Shown here piece after piece: positions 12,323-14,224 of a DNA stretch of 14,224 nucleotides. The translations under genes were made by a program, and so were the position numbers. Location: the NCBI GenBank assembly GCA_002417975.1, contig DIDE01000049.1, forward strand, positions 1-14,224, in the 5' to 3' direction. The stretch is from Eggerthellaceae bacterium UBA5808. Lineage in GTDB: Bacteria > Actinomycetota > Coriobacteriia > Coriobacteriales > Eggerthellaceae. The first letter of the stretch is position 1; each line of letters starts with the position of its first letter. Under the pieces are notes generated by a model that did not search any database, had not been told where the DNA came from, and worked only from the letters and a program-made list of their open reading frames with translations.

Positions 12323-13897
12323 TTATCGCTGGGGACTTTGTTCAAGCAGTGCTATGACTTCTGCGCGGCTATGCACACCACATTTTTCGTATATGTGTCG
12401 CACATGGGTCTTTACCGTCGAAGCACTAATGGTTAATGCATCTTGAATATAGCGAGACCCATGACCAGTAGCCCAAAGAACAAAGATCTCCTTCTCGCGA
12501 TCGGTCAAACCATATGCAGCGGCAATATCGACAAGATGATCTTCCATCGGACGACCAACCAGACGTTCAACATTTTCCCTCTCAGACGGCGTAGGCGTTT
12601 CAAATGCCAAAAACGTATCCTGATCCTGAAAAGCAAACCCCATAACGAGCATCAGTGCAAAAATACTCACCATTGCAAAGGGGGCAATGTATCCAATGCC
12701 TATCCATCCCGTAAGCTGTCCGCCAAACATACCAGCTTGAACGGCCAGACGGCCACAAGCAAATACCAAAAATGCTGGCACATGCGTAGTCCGAGCCAAG
12801 TCGGCAAGTAACATCCACGATAAGATCTCTATGGTGATATCACATACCGTCGCAATAGGAGCTACAACCGATACATACTCCTGTCCAAAGATAGCAGCAA
12901 GCAGCAGTACTGTCGCCAGCAGAGGAAGCGACATTTTATAAGCCATGCCCAAACTTGCATTGTCGCCTTGAAAGAAAATTCCCCAGACAGCAAACAGTAT
13001 CGCTACTGCAAACGTTAAAAGAACTGTCGGCAGCAAGCCATCAGATACCGAAGCATCCGATACACCAATAAAAACGCGTACGCCTCCGTAGACAAACATA
13101 ACGACAAACAAACCAATTGACACGCGCCAGGGCAAATCTTTATACGATGAGAGCTTATTCGAAATTGCCCCAGATTGGCTAGCAGTTTCATGGGCATTTC
13201 CCCGAAGCGCACGATCAGCACGATGAGCATTGGTGCGCGACTGGGGCGCATGAGCATCCTTATGAGACGAACGATCAACCGTACGAGATAGTTGACTATC
13301 CTCAAGATTGAGATGTGCACTATCGGGAATCAACAGCGCAGCGCACAACGGCATCACGGTAGTAAGTGCACCAACCACCATCTGTGGGAAAAGAAGCGAA
13401 ACAAAATAGATTACATTCGCGCAAAAAAAGGATGCCGCAGTACAAATAACAATATCTCGTGCTGACAAAGCGCTGAATAACGTTCCCCAGTAGATTACGA
13501 CCCAGCAGGATGCAATTCCTGTTAGCACGGCGCCAATAACGCTGATCACCAACGGCTGCCCCAAGGGAAGTGCATAACACGCTGTACCAAGAGCCATTAC
13601 AATACCGGCAGCAATCAAGTACTTTCGTGACGTAAACAGTGCCGACACGCGCCCCGGTACAACAATAATAAGTGCATACGTAACAACGCCGGCAAGCATT
13701 GAAGCTAGATGAACCCATAATAGATTTGGGCCCGTTCCTAAATTTAAGTTAATCGAAGATGTGGTATTAAACGAAAGATATACCCACGCCCAGTAAAAAC
13801 AAAGACCAAATATTTGCGTCATACGTGCGGACCCTTGTATGTGAAGCACCCGACCTACCGATGATTCGGATGCATCTTTAATTGTACTCGTGCTCAT
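12323..13897 (-). CDS. Membrane-bound LuxR-family transcriptional regulator
   Basis: A 524-residue protein (from ATG 13897) with two parts. Residues about 27-420 are a polytopic membrane domain, probably 12 helices in two groups of six. The groups are split by a hydrophilic His/Arg-rich loop at about 192-256. Residues about 463-520 are a LuxR-type helix-turn-helix (GLTDREKEIFVLWATGHGSRYIQ, then ISASTVKTHVRHIYEKCGVHSRAEV). It probably senses a signal at or across the membrane and activates transcription while still bound to it; this architecture is common in Eggerthellaceae. Start choice: ATG 13897 has GGGAGGAG 7 bases upstream. A longer in-frame start at 13942 has AGGAG 5 bases upstream but sits in a hairpin. 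ATG 13969 has no clear site. Its upstream neighbour is the tail of a flavoprotein reductase, so control of that reductase or its cluster is a fair inference. Confidence 0.9.
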   Translation of the reverse strand: MSTSTIKDASESSVGRVLHIQGSARMTQIFGLCFYWAWVYLSFNTTSSINLNLGTGPNLLWVHLASMLAGVVTYALIIVVPGRVSALFTSRKYLIAAGIVMALGTACYALPLGQPLVISVIGAVLTGIASCWVVIYWGTLFSALSARDIVICTAASFFCANVIYFVSLLFPQMVVGALTTVMPLCAALLIPDSAHLNLEDSQLSRTVDRSSHKDAHAPQSRTNAHRADRALRGNAHETASQSGAISNKLSSYKDLPWRVSIGLFVVMFVYGGVRVFIGVSDASVSDGLLPTVLLTFAVAILFAVWGIFFQGDNASLGMAYKMSLPLLATVLLLAAIFGQEYVSVVAPIATVCDITIEILSWMLLADLARTTHVPAFLVFACGRLAVQAGMFGGQLTGWIGIGYIAPFAMVSIFALMLVMGFAFQDQDTFLAFETPTPSERENVERLVGRPMEDHLVDIAAAYGLTDREKEIFVLWATGHGSRYIQDALTISASTVKTHVRHIYEKCGVHSRAEVIALLEQSPQR

Positions 13898-13904
13898 CGA
13901 TGCA

Positions 13905-13912
13905 CTCCTCCC
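13905..13912 (-). promoter_or_regulatory. Ribosome binding site deciding the LuxR-family gene start
   Basis: GGGAGGAG on the minus strand, 7 bases before ATG 13897, the best site among the three possible in-frame starts. Confidence 0.75.
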
Positions 13913-13925
13913 TACCCATATGCGA

Positions 13926-13969
13926 ATGCACTTTCCGCGCATCCCTTCTCCTATGCGCGGAAAGTGCAT
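13926..13969 (-). promoter_or_regulatory. Strong leader hairpin hiding an alternative start of the LuxR-family gene
   Basis: A perfect 17-bp inverted repeat ATGCACTTTCCGCGCAT (13926-13942) / ATGCGCGGAAAGTGCAT (13953-13969) with a 10-base loop. On the minus strand the loop reads AGGAGAAGGG, directly followed by an in-frame ATG at 13942 that forms the start of the stem. No T-run follows, so it is not an ordinary terminator. It may hold back the upper start, protect the mRNA, or act as DNA operator for autoregulation. Confidence 0.6.
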
Positions 13970-14020
13970 ACCCCCATAAAACGATGATAGACAAACCTTT
14001 TACCCAAGACATCAAACAGC

Positions 14021-14026
14021 ATTATA
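14021..14026 (-). promoter_or_regulatory. -10 element (TATAAT) likely for the LuxR-family gene
   Basis: A perfect TATAAT on the minus strand, just after the terminator at 14031-14070. The matching -35 position falls in the terminator stem and is a poor match, so activation by another protein may be needed. It would give a leader of about 115 bases containing the 17-bp hairpin. Confidence 0.4.
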
Positions 14027-14030
14027 GTGT

Positions 14031-14070
14031 AAAAATGGCGACGACCGCATAGGGAAGAGGTCGTCGCCAT
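14031..14070 (-). terminator. Terminator after the flavoprotein gene
   Basis: A perfect 12-bp stem ATGGCGACGACC (14035-14046) / GGTCGTCGCCAT (14059-14070) with a 12-base loop. On the minus strand it is followed at once by TTTT. On the plus strand a T-run comes only 6 bases later (14077-14081). It lies about 98 bases past the flavoprotein stop and separates it from the LuxR-family gene. Confidence 0.75.
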
Positions 14071-14167
14071 ATACCCTTTTTCAGCAAGGGAAAACTCGCA
14101 TCACGCGCTGTCCGAGGGGGGACGGAGACACCGACGCATGATGCGCGCGATATAGCTTGTAATGTGC

Positions 14168-14224
14168 TTACGCTCCCGTAGCAGCATTCTGTCCAGCAAC
14201 ACGGCCATACATCATGCACATAGA
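14168..14224 (-). CDS. C-terminal tail of probable FAD-binding fumarate-reductase-type flavoprotein
   Basis: Only the last 18 codons and the TAA stop (14168-14170) are inside the window. They read SMCMMYGRVAGQNAATGA. The YGRVAGQNAA pattern is typical of the C-terminal end of FAD-dependent fumarate/urocanate-reductase-like flavoproteins, which often close with FGRIAGENAA. Such proteins are numerous in Eggerthellaceae, where they are thought to reduce dietary or host compounds as electron acceptors. The frame, the stop and a terminator 98 bases downstream of the stop support a real gene end. The identification rests on about ten residues and stays tentative. Confidence 0.55.
   Translation of the reverse strand, partial: SMCMMYGRVAGQNAATGA

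Noticed and set aside
14022..14219. Minus-strand open frame of 65 residues
   Set aside because: It runs through the terminator and out of frame with the flavoprotein tail; the Cys/Trp-rich product resembles nothing.

Overview
The window suggests a Gram-positive actinobacterium of the class Coriobacteriia, most likely the Eggerthellaceae. Three things point there: sortase-anchored pilin-type surface proteins, a LuxR-type regulator fused to a multi-pass membrane domain, and next to that regulator the tail of what looks like a fumarate-reductase-type flavoprotein. Base composition looks intermediate, below that of most members of the group. The genus (for example Cryptobacterium) is a guess that sequence reading alone cannot settle.

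Left part (1-4897, minus strand): a cell-surface operon. Transcription runs from a 599-residue backbone-type pilin (LPNTG, YPK pilin motif), through a 540-residue second pilin-like protein (YPK motif, two E-boxes, unusual IPATN anchor), to a third secreted protein with a pilin-linkage-like domain that runs off the window edge. No sortase is visible, so it should lie beyond position 1 or elsewhere. A hairpin between the first two genes may set their ratio. A 503-base AT-rich divergent intergenic region follows. Then comes a plus-strand gene (5401-8355) for a 984-residue wall-anchored adhesin-like protein with a Ser/Thr-rich stalk, an unrecognised middle region, a CnaB isopeptide domain, a DUF11-like domain, a Pro/Thr-rich wall spacer and an SVQTG anchor. 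It converges on a hairpin terminator with the next operon.

Middle part (8452-12067, minus strand): amino-acid metabolism. cimA (citramalate synthase, the entry to isoleucine from pyruvate), a TrpR-like YerC/YecD-family regulator and a nicotinamidase-like cysteine hydrolase form a tight operon with a 2-base gap and a 4-base overlap. Upstream, separated by a terminator and a region of overlapping palindromes, is ilvE (branched-chain aminotransferase), which performs the last step of the same pathway.

Right part (12323-14224, minus strand): a membrane-bound LuxR-family regulator with a strong hairpin in its leader, a terminator, and the last 18 codons of a probable FAD-binding reductase at the window edge. 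The regulator probably senses something related to that reductase. No tRNA, rRNA, CRISPR array or insertion sequence was seen.
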